Source of the DNA: Bos javanicus
Lineage: Eukaryota > Chordata > Mammalia > Artiodactyla > Bovidae
Length of the DNA: 64,000 nt
Assembly: GCF_032452875.1 (NCBI RefSeq)
Contig: NC_083897.1
Location: forward strand, 7,608,854-7,672,853
Direction: 5' to 3'
Shown here piece after piece: positions 15,141 to 26,584 of the stretch. The position numbers and the translations under genes were made by a program. The notes under the pieces were generated by a model. That model did no database searches and was not told the DNA's origin. It saw only the letters and a program-made list of their open reading frames with translations. How positions within the stretch are numbered: the stretch's first letter is position 1; each line of letters begins with the position of its first letter.

Positions 15141-16236
15141 TGAACAAAATGGCTCTGGCAAGGGCTTGCCCATGGGTGAAGTACAGAAGAATTATACTGT
15201 TAGGGCTTTTTAAAGGAGGTGCAGTAGTATTTTCAGAGTTTCTCAGGGGCTTAACTTGAAAAGGTCTCTGATTGGGAATGACAAATCTTGGGCCATGCAG
15301 TGAGGCATACGGAAACAAGTGAAACTGGGCATCCAGAACCACCCACTGGATGACCTAGTCACTAGAAAACTAAGCCAAGTGCTGCCAGAGGTTTAGTTCT
15401 AATAGACAATTATTACTTGCAATGACCAGTCCCTGTCTAGACAACAGGTTAGGGGAAGCAGAGGAATTTAGGGGGTAGACATTTGAGAAGAATCTGGCAA
15501 GAAGCAAATGTCCAAGTGAGCTATTGAACTGAGGTTTAGGATAAGGACTCCAGCACTAGAGACAGAAATCAGCAACAATAATAAGGTGTAGCTCTCCAAT
15601 TGGAAGATAGTACTGGGGTCACCAAATAAGTTTTTGGAACTGGTCCTCAGGAACAAGCACAAAGGCGGAAGCTCGTTTCTAAAAATAAGGGCCCGAAAAG
15701 GGAATTAAGGCTTAAAACGAGATTGGACCTCAAGCAACAAAACTAGGGCACCATCCTCAAGTCAGACTAGCTGCAAGGCAATTTGAACCTTAGCCCCCCC
15801 ACCCAAGCTGGGAGGACTGGAGCCAATTGTCTCTGGTCTTGGATCCAGGCTGTTCCTGGGAACTGGGGCAGGGCCGAACTGCAGATAAGATGCAAGTGAA
15901 TCCAATTATGAGAAAGAAGAACTTCTAAGGCCTACAAGGAAGCACAGAGCACTCATTAGGCTTCCTGAAGACCCTGAGAAGGAAGCCCTGAACCATCTCT
16001 TCTTACTTTACAAGTTGGTGATCAAGTCTTCTGTTTCTCATCTGCCCTCATCTGCCCAACACTCAGGCTTCAAGAGGACCTGTCTTGCTCACACCTCTCC
16101 CCTGCTACTTAGCATATTACCTGGTACATAGAGATGCTCAGTTTTTGCTTTAATGAATCACTGCCTGGCATGTAATAATGCCCAGTCAATATTCACTAAA
16201 TGGAGTCTATGGTGAGAGGTAAACCTATAACAGTTT

Positions 16237-16465
16237 TCTTATTATTATCAGCTACCATTTGTTGCATATTTACTGACCACCAAACATTGTGCCAAATGCT
16301 TTACAAGCATTATGTAACTTAACCCTCAAAATATTATTGACAGCATTCTACAGATGAAACAAATTGAAGCCAAGACCAAACAGCTTGTACTGACACAGTG
16401 ATTTGAACCAAGTTCTCTGACTATGAAGTTTGTGTTAAGCATCACCCTCTACTGCCTAACAGTCA
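16237..16465 (+). repeat. MIR SINE
   Basis: Sense MIR landmarks: 'cagctaccatttgttgcata', 'attgtgccaaatgctttaca', 'tacagatgaaacaaattgaa' and 'acacagtgatttgaaccaag'. A short L2-like tail ('gcctggcatgtaataatgcc') precedes it at about 16100-16205. Confidence 0.8.
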
Positions 16466-18114
16466 ACATGTTGCAGACTCATCCCATCCTAAAACATAGT
16501 TGAAAGGTATTGCAAAGGCCATTGATTCCTTAGCCAGTCTCAGTGGGTAGAGTGTTTGGCCACAGAAGCCTGGCAAGGAATTTACAGTCTGTTTCTACTA
16601 GGGCAGAGTAACTGGCATGGACTCTACCAGCCCATCAGGGCTCCATTGCCAGAGCTCTCTACTGTCTCAATAGAAAGCCTGTCCAGCATTGTAAATAGCT
16701 CAGTGCCCTCCTGGCATTGTCCAGGACGTTTAACACAGCGATGTGGAGCAAGGCTGATTTCCTGACATTGTTCAAAGACCAGTTTTTTCTGTGCATTTTG
16801 GTTTCTCCTCAGACATGTACTCTCTACTGTACCCATTTAATCTCCACATTCTCTTCCTCTTTCCAATTTGTGTATGTGTGAGTGAGGAAGCTTGAGAATT
16901 AGTGAGTCCCTTATTGGTTTAGTAATTCAGGAACGAACTCTCGACTGCTGACTAGGTAAAAATTCTCCTGGAGGAGCCTACCCATTTTTTTTTTTTTTTC
17001 ATCTAGTGCTCTCTACTCAAGATAAAAGCAAGAGCCAGGGAAGGCTCTTAAGAAATGTCTTCCTCCATCCCCTAACCTAGAACAAGTGTCTGGTGCTTCC
17101 TGGGATTATAACACAAGGTGATTCCCAGGAACTGACTGCACACCAACCTATATATGAGTGGACTGCCAAGTTCCACTTTCCTCGAAGGCGTGTGGCTGTG
17201 AAAAATGGATGTAGTTCTCGTGCGTAGAGTGAGAGCTGTCAGTGAGAGAGGGTGACCTAAGCTGAGTATGTCTTCCCCTTCATTTAGAAGTTTTCATCTT
17301 TCAGCCTTGAGAAGTTTACAGCTTCTTGATCAATGATAGAAATGGAGAAAAGTGAAAACACGCACTCATTTCTGGCAGGCCTTGTCTCTTACAGTTTGTA
17401 AGTTGCTTAAGAAAAAGAATGACAGAAACATACATACCCCTCCTCGGTGACTTCCCTAAGTGCTTAATAAGCAAAAGGATGGAGGACATGAAAGTATTCC
17501 TTGAAATAACACAAAACTACACAGATAGACACTGCTTTATCTTTAGGGCATTTTCTCTTAGACTTTTAGTATGTACAAACAGATCAGAGTAGGAAAAAAA
17601 TGAAGAAAGGCGAAATGAAAAAAGAGCTTTGTAAAGGAGATTTCAGTATCTGCCACGAAGCCTCAAGAAAGAGTCAAAATGAATTAAACTTGTTAAAGAA
17701 GAAAAAGGCCAATCAGCCTCTTTTGGATCTTTTCAGATGAGTCTTAAATGGTTTTTTTCCCACTCTAAAGAAAATCAAGTCAAGGTTGATGTTTGGGCCA
17801 CCCTGTATTGCGAAGAAGGCTATTTTTGAAACAAGCGTCAGTAGGACACAATGTGCCCCCATTATATAAGCTCTTCAGAACATTATGGACTTGAAACTCT
17901 CCTCCTGCTTTTAGAAGTTTTGATTTTGAGCTGGATGTCTGTAACATCGCCACATGGCAATTGTCCCCAGCTCAATTGCGGCCTATAGACTGCAAGTTTG
18001 CAGGGCTCCCAAATATCATGTGTTGCTAGCAGGGCTCTTAGATATCCTTTAGCCTTCTTTCTCATTCATTTTACACAGAAATGTGAACACCAGCCAGGAC
18101 TGAACATGAGAACT

Positions 18115-18285
18115 GCCCATTGGATAAACCAGGAAACCAAGGCCTGATATAGGACAGGAATGAAAGTAATAGTAGGGATTGTGATAAGGTCACAAAACCA
18201 CACAGCATGGCAGAGCTTAGACTATAACTCAGCTTTCATGACTTGTGGTCCAGTGCTCTGTCCACTGAGTCATATTGGCTCAGTT
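18115..18285 (+). repeat. MIR-like relic
   Basis: Landmarks include 'aaaccaggaaaccaaggcct', 'ataaggtcacaaaaccacac', 'agcatggcagagcttagact' and 'gtgctctgtccactgagtca'. It is diverged but the order is that of MIR in sense orientation. Confidence 0.65.
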
Positions 18286-20231
18286 TACTAAGGGTGTCTG
18301 CTTACAGCAAGATAATCCTACCTGCCTTCAAGGGGCTTACAATCTAGTTGGATTATGAGCTTTTCCATCTGAGATACTCATCCTGTTTATCTGTAGCCAC
18401 CAAGATAATGTAATACACACCTCTACTTATCACTTGAAATATTTGAAAATCCAGGTAGGCAGCTGAGGGTTTCTGCCCTTTGAGAGGAGACATGCTCTAA
18501 TACAAAAAGAGAGTCAGGACAAGGGCTGGAAGGAAACTGAGGTCCTAACTGACAAAATGACACATCCCAATGGGCAGCTGCCATGTTCCTTATGTTCCCA
18601 GCATTTAAAAACTAAGGAAAGGAAAGGCCAGACAAAATATTGCTCATATTGGCACCTCTGGTTTACAAGACAGCAGAGAGAGCTTGGGGATGGAGATGGA
18701 GTGGAGGACAGGTGATTCCAGGTCGCTTCCCCCTGAATATCATCAGACTCCTTCACCCTCCCAGGACGAATGGCAATTTTATAGATGCTGTTCACACTGA
18801 CATTTCTCTCCCTAGGAGAAATTATCTCTGAGGTTGTCACTATCCTAAGATAGATTCATTTTCCATTAAGAAAGACAGAAAGTCGATCTGTCCTTCCAGC
18901 TAAAAGGCAGAGAAGCAAGGGTGAAGTAACAGATGCCAAATATTCTCTTCTGTTCTTCAGGTGATTACACCAGGCTTTGGCAGGAGGGCTGATGGTTTGA
19001 TCAAAGCACCCCTCTCCTTCAAATGAGGCCTGTGAACTCGAGGAAGGAGCACTAATGATACATGGAAGTCTGCCATTCTGCGCAGGCAGGGTGGGGAAAT
19101 ATTTCCAACCACATTCAGCCTCACGTGGCCTTTACCCAGCTCCAGGGACACTCCTTTATCTTCACTTTGTTTTTAACCCTCTGAGCTCCCCAAGGACAAG
19201 GAGATCCAGACTGGGACATCTGTTCTGGATAAAGAAACGAGGAGATCCTGTTGTGACCCTGCTTGTTGCTGCAGAGATTTAAATAGACCTCATCCTTTTC
19301 TCCAGATCCCAACAACTGCAGACAGTAAACATCCCATAGAGTACAGTCAATAAAGCCGTTTCAGTCCTGGCCCCCAACAGGCAGCAATTATATTCCTATT
19401 GTCTAGCTTGATTCTGTCCCCCTCCTTTCTCTGACACATTTAAACTTTCCAAACAACCTGTCTGCCAAAGGCTACTAGAACCCTACGGCTGATACAGGGA
19501 TGAGGCGCCAGGTCACATCTGCCTCTTCTCTCAGTGATGTATAATATCTTATACACTACACGCCAATGCATTGCCTACCCTCCACCTCTCATCTCACTCC
19601 CCTCTTTGCTTTCAGCAAATGCTTTAAAAGCTGACCAGCTCCTGCTTATGCGTAGTCTCCAGGTGTGTCACAAGTTTTGTATCAGATCTTCGGATGATTA
19701 AGCTATAACATAAGCCTTTCAGCTCAAAAAAAAAAAAAAATGTTTTAAATGACATTTAAACCAAGTGTCATTTCTGTCTTCAACCTGTTAGACTCTTAAA
19801 TGCATCACCTGCCATATGCATATGAGTTTGTTGGGTTTTAAGTTTTATGAAATTTATAACTTTGGCAACCCACCTATGAAAAGGATCATAAATCCCCTCA
19901 AGCTAAATCCCCTCCAATAATGCAGTTGCTCTGGGTTTGCCACTGGTGAGTAAAAAAAAAAAAAAATCAAACCTAATTTGGTGTGTTTACTGAGCCCACA
20001 CAGCTACTCTTAAGCTGCTTGATTAAAATCCTTTAAGTAGCCAAGACACAAGCAAACTCTTACTCTGAGCCCTTTCCATTGGCTGGTTTTTGTCCATCAG
20101 CCGGAACTCTCTCGCACCACCTACTTACCCACCTAGGTTTCTGAAAATGGCCTGCTGACTGCCGTTACTAGCACAGGCAGAGGTTTGAGGACAAAAGGAT
20201 GCTGGACTGATTCAGGACACCCCAAGTGGGG

Positions 20232-20305
20232 TATTGGGGTGGACAAAAAGTCTGTACTTTCGTAAGTTCTTACGGGAAACCTGAACTTTTTTGGCTAACT
20301 CAATA
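20232..20305. mobile_element. Mariner-like palindromic MITE, copy 1
   Basis: The sequence 'ttggggtggacaaaaagtct' is followed by a stem-loop and then 'acttttttggctaactcaa', with TA at each end (20232-20233 and 20304-20305), the Tc1/mariner target. It is about 70 bp, diverged, with no ORF. Confidence 0.75.
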
Positions 20306-20447
20306 CTTCACTACTGCGTCCAAATTTCAAGGGCTCCTAGCCCCATGGAGAATTCTTAACACTCTCCCAGTCACAGCTGGCTTTCCTAAGGAACAGAGAC
20401 CAGGAAAGGAATGCTATTCAGAGAGTTGCCTTTTTCACTTTTTCATT

Positions 20448-20738
20448 CATGCTGCTGCTGCTGCTGCTGCTGCTGCGTCACTTTAGTCGTGTCTGACTCT
20501 GTGTGACCCCAGAGACGGCAGCCCACCAGGCTCCTCTGTCCCTGGGATTCTCCAGGCAAGAACACTGGAGTGGGTTGCCATTTCCTTCTCCAATGCATGA
20601 AAGTGAAAAGCGAAAGTGAAGTCGCTCAGTCGTGTCCAACTCTTAGCGACCCCATGGACTGCAGCCTACCAGGCTCCTCTGTCCATGGGATTTTCCAGGC
20701 AAGAGTACTGGAGTGGGGTGCCACTGCCTTCTCCGATA
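20448..20738 (-). repeat. Bov-A2 SINE (two monomers) with (GCT)n tail
   Basis: Two Bov-A monomers are in tandem; read on the + strand each ends near 'tactggagtggg'. The left edge is a run of about nine GCT units, which is the (AGC)n tail of the SINE on its own strand. The junction 'aatgcatgaaagtgaaaagc' between monomers is typical. It is only lightly diverged, so relatively young. Confidence 0.92.
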
Positions 20739-21184
20739 GCCTCCTAAATCTTTAAGTTGCCTTGAAAATGGCCTTGCCACTCATGTGCATGTCCCAGGAG
20801 AGCTGAATGGGTCTTTTCTGACACTAGTTGGTTACCTGCTTCTCCCCATTTCCTGTAATCAGCATGTTGATTGCTCCACAGTCATGCCAAGCAGGCCTGG
20901 AGCTCTGAAACAAACAGCCATCACAAGAGTCTCTTCATATGGAGTAAGGGAGACAGGGGTCAAGGGCTTCTGCAGGGCTGGCCATGAGTTGATGTGATGG
21001 TCCTGCTGCTGAGTTGTTCTCACCAAGCATACAAGACATGGGAGGGTTTGCTGGGTCTCCCGCCAAGTAGGTTGTCCTGAGGCTTGATCAGCAGCTCCCT
21101 TCTCCTCTACTGGTTAAGCTTTCTTCCACATACTTTGCTTGCCCTTTGTCTATTACTATTTCTGCCTGTAAAGGTCTTTTCCTT

Positions 21185-21406
21185 TAATATTTATTTACTT
21201 TTTTGGCTGTGTTGAGTCTTAGTTGTGGCATGCAGGATCTTCACTGTGGTGCATGGGCTTCTCCCCAGATCATGAGGCCTCAGTAGTCACATCACATGGG
21301 CTTAGCTGCCCCTTCACGTGTGAGATCTTACTTCCCCAACCAGAAATCAAAGCCACATCCCCTGCATTAGAAGGCCGATTCTTAACCCTGGACCACTATG
21401 GAAGTC
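21185..21406 (-). repeat. CHR-type SINE, antisense
   Basis: The + strand begins 'atttatttacttttttggct' and passes 'gcatgcaggatcttc', 'cccctgcattag' and 'ttcttaaccctggaccacta' before ending 'tggaagtccctg'. This is the reverse of the CHR head (cagtggttaag). Confidence 0.8.
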
Positions 21407-21664
21407 CCTGTATGGGTCTTTTTTAAGGTTCAGCATGGTTAGTCCTCATTTTGAAGCCACGTTGTCCACATCAGTGAGACTTAACTGAGCACAGATTTAA
21501 TACTGTTCTTTGTTGAAGAAGCATCCTCAAAAAGCAAACAAACAAAGTCTGCTACCTCTGAAAAGGCTCCTTAGAAAGAAACAATTCAGTAAAGGTAGAA
21601 AAGCCAGGCTGAAGAAAAAAGGCAAGTGCCTGAGGGATGCAGTTTCTTCCTGTGGTCTCATGTG

Positions 21665-21850
21665 ACTTCAAAAGTGTGTGTGTGTTTCCTCAGTCATGTC
21701 TGGCTCTTTGAGACCACATGGACTATAGTGAGCCAGGCTCCTCTCTCTGTCCATGAGATTTCCCAGGCAAGAATACTGGAGTGGGTTGCCATATCTTTCT
21801 CCAGGGGATCTTCCCCACCAAGGGATCGAACCCACGTCAACTTCAAAAGT
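21665..21850 (-). repeat. Bov-tA SINE, head-truncated, 11-bp TSD
   Basis: The element (21676-21839) is flanked by exact copies of acttcaaaagt at 21665-21675 and 21840-21850. It lacks the outer part of its tRNA head, stopping at 'gggatcgaacccacgtc', so it is 5'-truncated. Confidence 0.93.
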
Positions 21851-23092
21851 ACTTCAAACAAAAAATTACTTTCTTTAGGAATCTGTTCTCTCTGATGCAT
21901 GTTCCTGGGAGCCAGACAAGAAGCCCCACTTTCTCTAGCCTCATCTTGTTGGCATTTACCTGTGCTTATCATCTAGTGGGTGTTTCAGTTACTGAGTTAG
22001 GTTTTTTTCTCTTAAAGGGTGACAAGATTCTCAAAATCCTTTCTTGACGTGCTTGAAAAACAACGCAATTCCTCTACTTTCAATCCAGAGTGATTTTCTC
22101 ACAAAAATGTCCCTTAGTTCTTCCTTCCAAAACAAACGAACAAAAAAAAAGGCCATTTCTCTTAGAACTACCCAGGATTTTGACTTTAAAGATCAAAAAC
22201 TAGTTAAATGAAGTAATTAAATCAAATGAGACCAAATAGGATATGATACTAGTGGGGCATTTGCATGTTCTTAGCAGGAGGTAGAAATACATTGGCAGGA
22301 ATAGAAGGTGGTTTTAGCTGTAAATTCTCTTGGCATGAGAAAGCTCTTTTCAGGCCAAAAATTCCCACTAGCTTTCTGGCCAATACTATCCTCTTCAGTT
22401 GCTTTTGTTTCTATGACTAGTTTGGCCCCAGGCAGAAAGAGTGAAATAGACAAAAATCTGTGTTTGGCTCTCCTCCAGTTAGAAATGTGGAACTGGTGAT
22501 TCAGGAGTTAGCTGCAATGAGGGATGAGTTGAAGCCATGGGCAATTATACTGAAGGAAGAAAGGGAAGAACAGAATGTTAAGAGTCTGCTTATTCCACAA
22601 ACCTTCATTAATTATCTCCCAAACCAGGGCCTATGATAGACTCTGAGGGTACAAAGGTACACCTTGACTGAGAGCAGAACTAGGAAGAAAAGACAGAAAA
22701 TGAATTTTCAGAAAGGTAGGAGGAGAACTCATAGTCTTCAGTATCAGAGTCAAGAGGGTCAACAGTGCCAAAGGCCAGTGGTGTCATATGAATCATTTGC
22801 AGAAAGGTCTTTGAGTTTGATTATCAAGTATATAGTTCAAGAAGCAATTTCACTAAATTGGAGGGCTGGGGGGCAGTAGAAGTTCAAGCACAGGTGTTTA
22901 ATACAGGAAACTGTGTTAAAATCAAGAGATAGTAAAGGTGACTTTTTCAAGAAGTTTGGTGGCAATAGGGAGTGATGTCATATGGTTAAAAGGGAAATAG
23001 GATCAAAATAAGTGGGTTTTGTTTCCTTTTATTTTTGGTCATTAAACAGAATTACCTGAGTATGAGGTAATCATTAAGTGAATAGGATCTGT

Positions 23093-23263
23093 CAATGGTT
23101 GTCAAATTACGGCAAGCGTTAGGATCACCTGGAGGGCCACCTGAGGCCCCACCCAGGTCTCTTGTGTCATAAACATGGGGTGGGGCCTGAGAATTGTATA
23201 TCTACCAAGTTTCCAGGTAACTCAGATGCACCTAGTCAGGGAATCAAACATTGAAAACCACTG
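23093..23263 (+). mobile_element. MER5-like hAT-Charlie relic, copy 1
   Basis: The ends are 'caatggttgtcaaat' and 'ttgaaaaccactg', near the hAT-Charlie termini. The interior phrases 'aggatcacctggagg' and 'tggggcctgagaattgta' are typical of MER5. It is non-autonomous and diverged. Confidence 0.85.
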
Positions 23264-23699
23264 GAATAGATTGAGAAGGAAAAAATAGTAAAAGAATAAA
23301 CAGAGCTGAGTTTTAAGAGAGAGAAAAGTATAAGATGCAAGGAAGAAGTTGATTAAATCTTAGAAAGAAAGTTTATTTCTTGTGTGATGGGGACAACAGA
23401 AGGGAGGGAAAAAGATACAACAAGAGGTCCAGGAGGAGAAGAAAGACACTGAGATGATAGAACTTATATCAGATGGCTTCCATCTTCTCCGTAAAGGAAG
23501 AGGCAAGATCATCTACAGAGAGGGCAGCACTGGTAAGGATTAGGGACTGGGAAATGTGTGGAAGAAGCATCATTCACAGACTTAAAGAATCACCATTACA
23601 GTGATAGATGATGGATTTAAGTTTAGAAATGTTGAGTTTGAGGTGGTACGCAGCCGTCAAGATTAGTTTGGTCAGCAGGCTATTGGCTTTAGTAAATGC

Positions 23700-23800
23700 A
23701 TACATTCTGCAGCAGGTTTTGTCTGTCTTGCTTACTGCTTCACCCCTAGCGCCAGGAATAGTGTTTGGTACAGAATAGGCACTCAGATGCACTGGAATGA
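23700..23800 (+). repeat. L2 3' tail
   Basis: The order 'tttgtctgtcttgcttactg', 'gccaggaatagtgtttggta', 'gaataggcactcag' matches the 3' end of mammalian L2. Confidence 0.65.
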
Positions 23801-23884
23801 ACCCAAGAGTCATTGGCTGAGGTTGATTATTGTATGTAAGTTAACATATAATACAAATCTGCAAGTATCTCTGGAATTAGAATA

Positions 23885-24085
23885 TTGTGGTGGTTAAAAG
23901 AGTGAGTTGTGGCATCTGAAGACCAGAGTTCAATCCCAGCTTCTGAATGCCTCACTTCCTCCTTCTCTAACATGGGAAGGATCTTGTACCAACCTCAAGG
24001 CTGCTACGAGAATTAAATATGCATAAGGGGCTTAGCACAGTGCCTCACACAGAGTAAACACTGAACCCATGTTAGCTGGCTGTTT
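23885..24085 (-). repeat. MIR SINE
   Basis: Antisense MIR landmarks: 'gtggtggttaaaagagtgag', 'gagttcaatcccagcttctg', 'gctacgagaattaaatatgc' and 'gcttagcacagtgcctcaca'. Confidence 0.85.
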
Positions 24086-24361
24086 ATTACTGACTTTCCC
24101 CTTCAATTAATTAAGGAGAGTTTCTTAATCAGTTTGAGTCACCATGTGTACATCACAGCAGTAAAACATCATTTTTTAAAAGATACACCCTGTCTCAGAT
24201 TTCATCCTTCATCCCCTAAAGGTAGGGATATTAAGGCATAACTATTTAACATAGAAAAAATTATCATCAAAATTGGTATTTTCACTTTATACCTGATATA
24301 CCAGTCAAAGCCGTTTCTTAGTTAGAAGCATTTTTCTACCTATGCATTTTAAGGCCTGGCT

Positions 24362-24659
24362 CCAGACTAAAACAGAGAAGGCAGTGGCACCCCACTCCAG
24401 TACTCTTGCCTGGAAAATCCCATGGATGGAGGAGCCTGGTAGGCTGCAGTCCATGGGGTTGCTAAGAGTTGGACACGACTGAGCAACTTCACTTTCACCT
24501 TTCACTTTCATGCACTGGAGAAGGAAATGGCAACCCACTCCAGTGTTCTTACCTGGAGAATCCCAGGGACGGGGGAGCCTGGTGGGCTGCCATCTATGGT
24601 GTCACACAGAGTCGGACACGACTGAAGCGACTTAGCAGCAGCAGCAGCCAGGCTAAAAC
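24362..24659 (+). repeat. Bov-A2 SINE (two monomers) with TSD
   Basis: The element (24375-24647) begins 'gagaaggcagtggcacccca', contains two monomers joined by a GAAAGTG-type linker and ends in (agc)n. The flanks ccagactaaaac (24362-24373) and ccaggctaaaac (24648-24659) form a 12-bp TSD with one mismatch. It is upstream of exon 11 and opposite in orientation to the Bov-A2 downstream of that exon. Confidence 0.92.
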
Positions 24660-25383
24660 CTACTACTGACGTAAAGGAACTATGGTGGAAGACAAATAAG
24701 TGTAAAAGTTCTTAGTGCCTGTTTTCATGGGACTAATATAAAAACATTGTCTGCCTTTGCCTGAGCTAATTATGCAGTGTGCTCCTGACACATTTATTTT
24801 ATTGCTCCAGTACATGTGAGTACTACACTGATATTTATCACTAGAAATGATGACTTACTCTATAAATTAATATGTATTCTAATAACTGCTCTGCCCATGC
24901 AGAATTCTTTCGTGTTTGCATATTTCATAGTCAATAATCAACAGCTTATTTTTTATGCATCTACAATTTCTTTAGGATGTTTTGCAGTGATGAATACAAA
25001 AATAGGAGATTGAATTCCTGCCTTTAAAGGACAATGTTTTTATAGATATACTCTCAAACCAACAAGAATAATGGCAAACACTCAAGTATTAAACTGAGTA
25101 CTATGGTCCTGTGTGGCACCCCATGGTGAGGAGGGAGGCACATATAAAAAGTATAGACTATTATGCTTTTCCCACAAGAATTTCCAGTCAGGTGAGGGAG
25201 ATAAGACATAAGAACATGAACATTAAAATAAGAATATAAAAATGAAACAGTGATATAGAACAGGGGAGTACAAGTTGAAGTGAAAAGTAGCAAAAAAAAA
25301 TTTAAGAACAAAATGGAATCAGTTGTCCTAAGTCAATATGCTTCAGAGGACAAACTGTCCTTTCTGTCAAGTATTTTAGGACC

Positions 25384-25531
25384 CACTGAATGCTGCTGCT
25401 GCTGCTAAGTCGCTTCAGTAGTGTCCGACTCTGTGCGACCCCAGAGACGACAGCCCACAGGCTCCCCGGTCCCTGGGATTCTCCAGGCAAGAACACTGGA
25501 GTGGGTTGCCATTTCCTTCTCCACACTGAAT
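25384..25531 (-). repeat. Bov-A2 monomer, antisense, near exon 11
   Basis: A single Bov-A unit (25392-25523) starts with (gctgct)n and ends 'tgccatttccttctcca'. It is flanked by cactgaat at 25384-25391 and 25524-25531. It ends 182 bp before the GRIA3 exon 11 acceptor. Confidence 0.92.
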
Positions 25532-25705
25532 GCTACTACTTGTCTAACCAAAGGATTGACAAATCAGTTGGTTGTGGTGACTTAATACTTTATATTTTTA
25601 CCAAAGAGGTATATTAAGTGGCAAATGACTAATGGAAATATTGTCTCTAATAGTAAAAAGAAAAAAAAAAAAGTGTATTGTTTTGTTTTTTGTTTTTTTT
25701 TCCAG

Positions 25706-26082
25706 AGGGCTGATATAGCTGTTGCTCCACTCACTATAACGCTGGTCCGTGAAGAAGTCATAGATTTCTCAAAGCCATTTATGAGCCTGGGTATCTCCAT
25801 CATGATAAAGAAGCCTCAGAAATCCAAGCCAGGCGTATTCTCATTTCTGGATCCCCTGGCTTATGAAATCTGGATGTGCATTGTCTTTGCTTACATTGGA
25901 GTCAGCGTGGTTCTTTTCCTCGTCAGCAGATTCAGCCCTTATGAATGGCACTTGGAAGACAACAATGAGGAACCTCGTGACCCACAAAGCCCTCCTGATC
26001 CTCCAAATGAATTTGGAATATTTAACAGTCTTTGGTTTTCCTTGGGTGCCTTTATGCAGCAAGGATGTGATATTTCTCCAAG
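25706..26082 (+). CDS. GRIA3: GRIA3 exon 11: S1 end, M1 helix, pore loop with Q/R site
   Basis: This 377-bp exon encodes 125 codons plus 2 nt, starting RADIAVAPLTITLVREEV and ending GCDISP plus AG. The acceptor is ttttttttccag; the donor gtttgt departs from consensus. Pro (25727), Thr (25733) and Arg (25748-25750) of PLTITLVR are the glutamate-contact residues of S1; the Arg binds the agonist alpha-carboxylate in this family. M1 is IWMCIVFAYIGVSVVLFLV. The proline-rich linker DPQSPPDPPNEF is GluA3-specific. The re-entrant M2 loop ends FMQQGCDISP. The Q/R codon is CAG (Gln, 26057-26059), as expected for a calcium-permeable, unedited subunit. The frame is intact. Confidence 0.98.
26057..26059 (+). 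other. GRIA3: Q/R site codon (CAG, Gln)
   Basis: This is the first Gln of FMQQG at the tip of the pore loop. In GRIA2 the same codon is edited by ADAR2 to encode Arg, blocking calcium. GRIA3 transcripts are known to keep Gln. The genomic codon here is Gln, and I can see no obvious complementary sequence nearby, though I could not fold the intron. Confidence 0.93.
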
Positions 26083-26584
26083 GTTTGTTTCCATGCCATA
26101 CCCAATGCCTCCTTGCATATTATGGCCATGATCCATTCGTGTACATCTGGTATTCATTCATCTCAAGTCCAGATTTCTTTAACATTCCATCTGATGACAA
26201 ATTATCATCAAGCCATTTTGTTTGCTTTCACCCATGAAGTGTGTTATCACTGTCGCTTTGAATGTCTTTCATGCATTTCTATGGCATCATCTATTCATAC
26301 ATATTATAGCAAACATTTGAACTGTGGATAAAGGCAACATTGCCAGCTAAATTGATATTATTCAGATAAAGCTAACTCTAAATCTTGATCAGATCAAACA
26401 TGCATGGTTTCCTAATTGAGCTAAAACATTTTCTCACTTGTCCAGAGATTGAATCTAGAAAAAATTTAAAAGAAAACAGAACTCTTCTTTAAAACTCTAC
26501 CTTCCCCTTTCAAGGTCCTCCATTTTTCATTTTTCTCTCTGACTGCCTAGAACTATTTCACTGTAGTACCTTATCCAAGTTTAA

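Larger units (their letters stand above)
13930..25705 (+). other. GRIA3 intron 10
   Basis: This 11,776-bp intron starts gtaagt and ends in a long T-rich tract with tccag. Identified repeats are an L2 at 14220-15140 split by a Bov-tA, MIRs at 16237-16465, 18115-18285 and 23885-24085, a mariner MITE at 20232-20305, Bov-A2 SINEs at 20448-20738, 24375-24647 and 25392-25523, a CHR SINE at 21185-21406, a Bov-tA at 21676-21839, MER5-like at 23093-23263, and an L2 tail near 23700-23800. The stretches 15150-16090, 16470-18080, 18290-20220, 21860-23080 and 24670-25380 hold nothing recognisable beyond homopolymer runs (T at 16987, A at 19726 and 19953). Confidence 0.85.

Noticed and set aside
20448..20475. 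CTG/GCT trinucleotide runs as a coding poly-Ala or disease-type repeat
   Set aside because: They are the (AGC)n tails of Bov-A2 SINEs in introns, also seen at 25392, 27026 and 35706.
25625..25705. Start codon and 27 codons upstream of exon 11
   Set aside because: The stretch is the intronic polypyrimidine/A-rich region before the tccag acceptor, and exon 10 joins directly at 25706.
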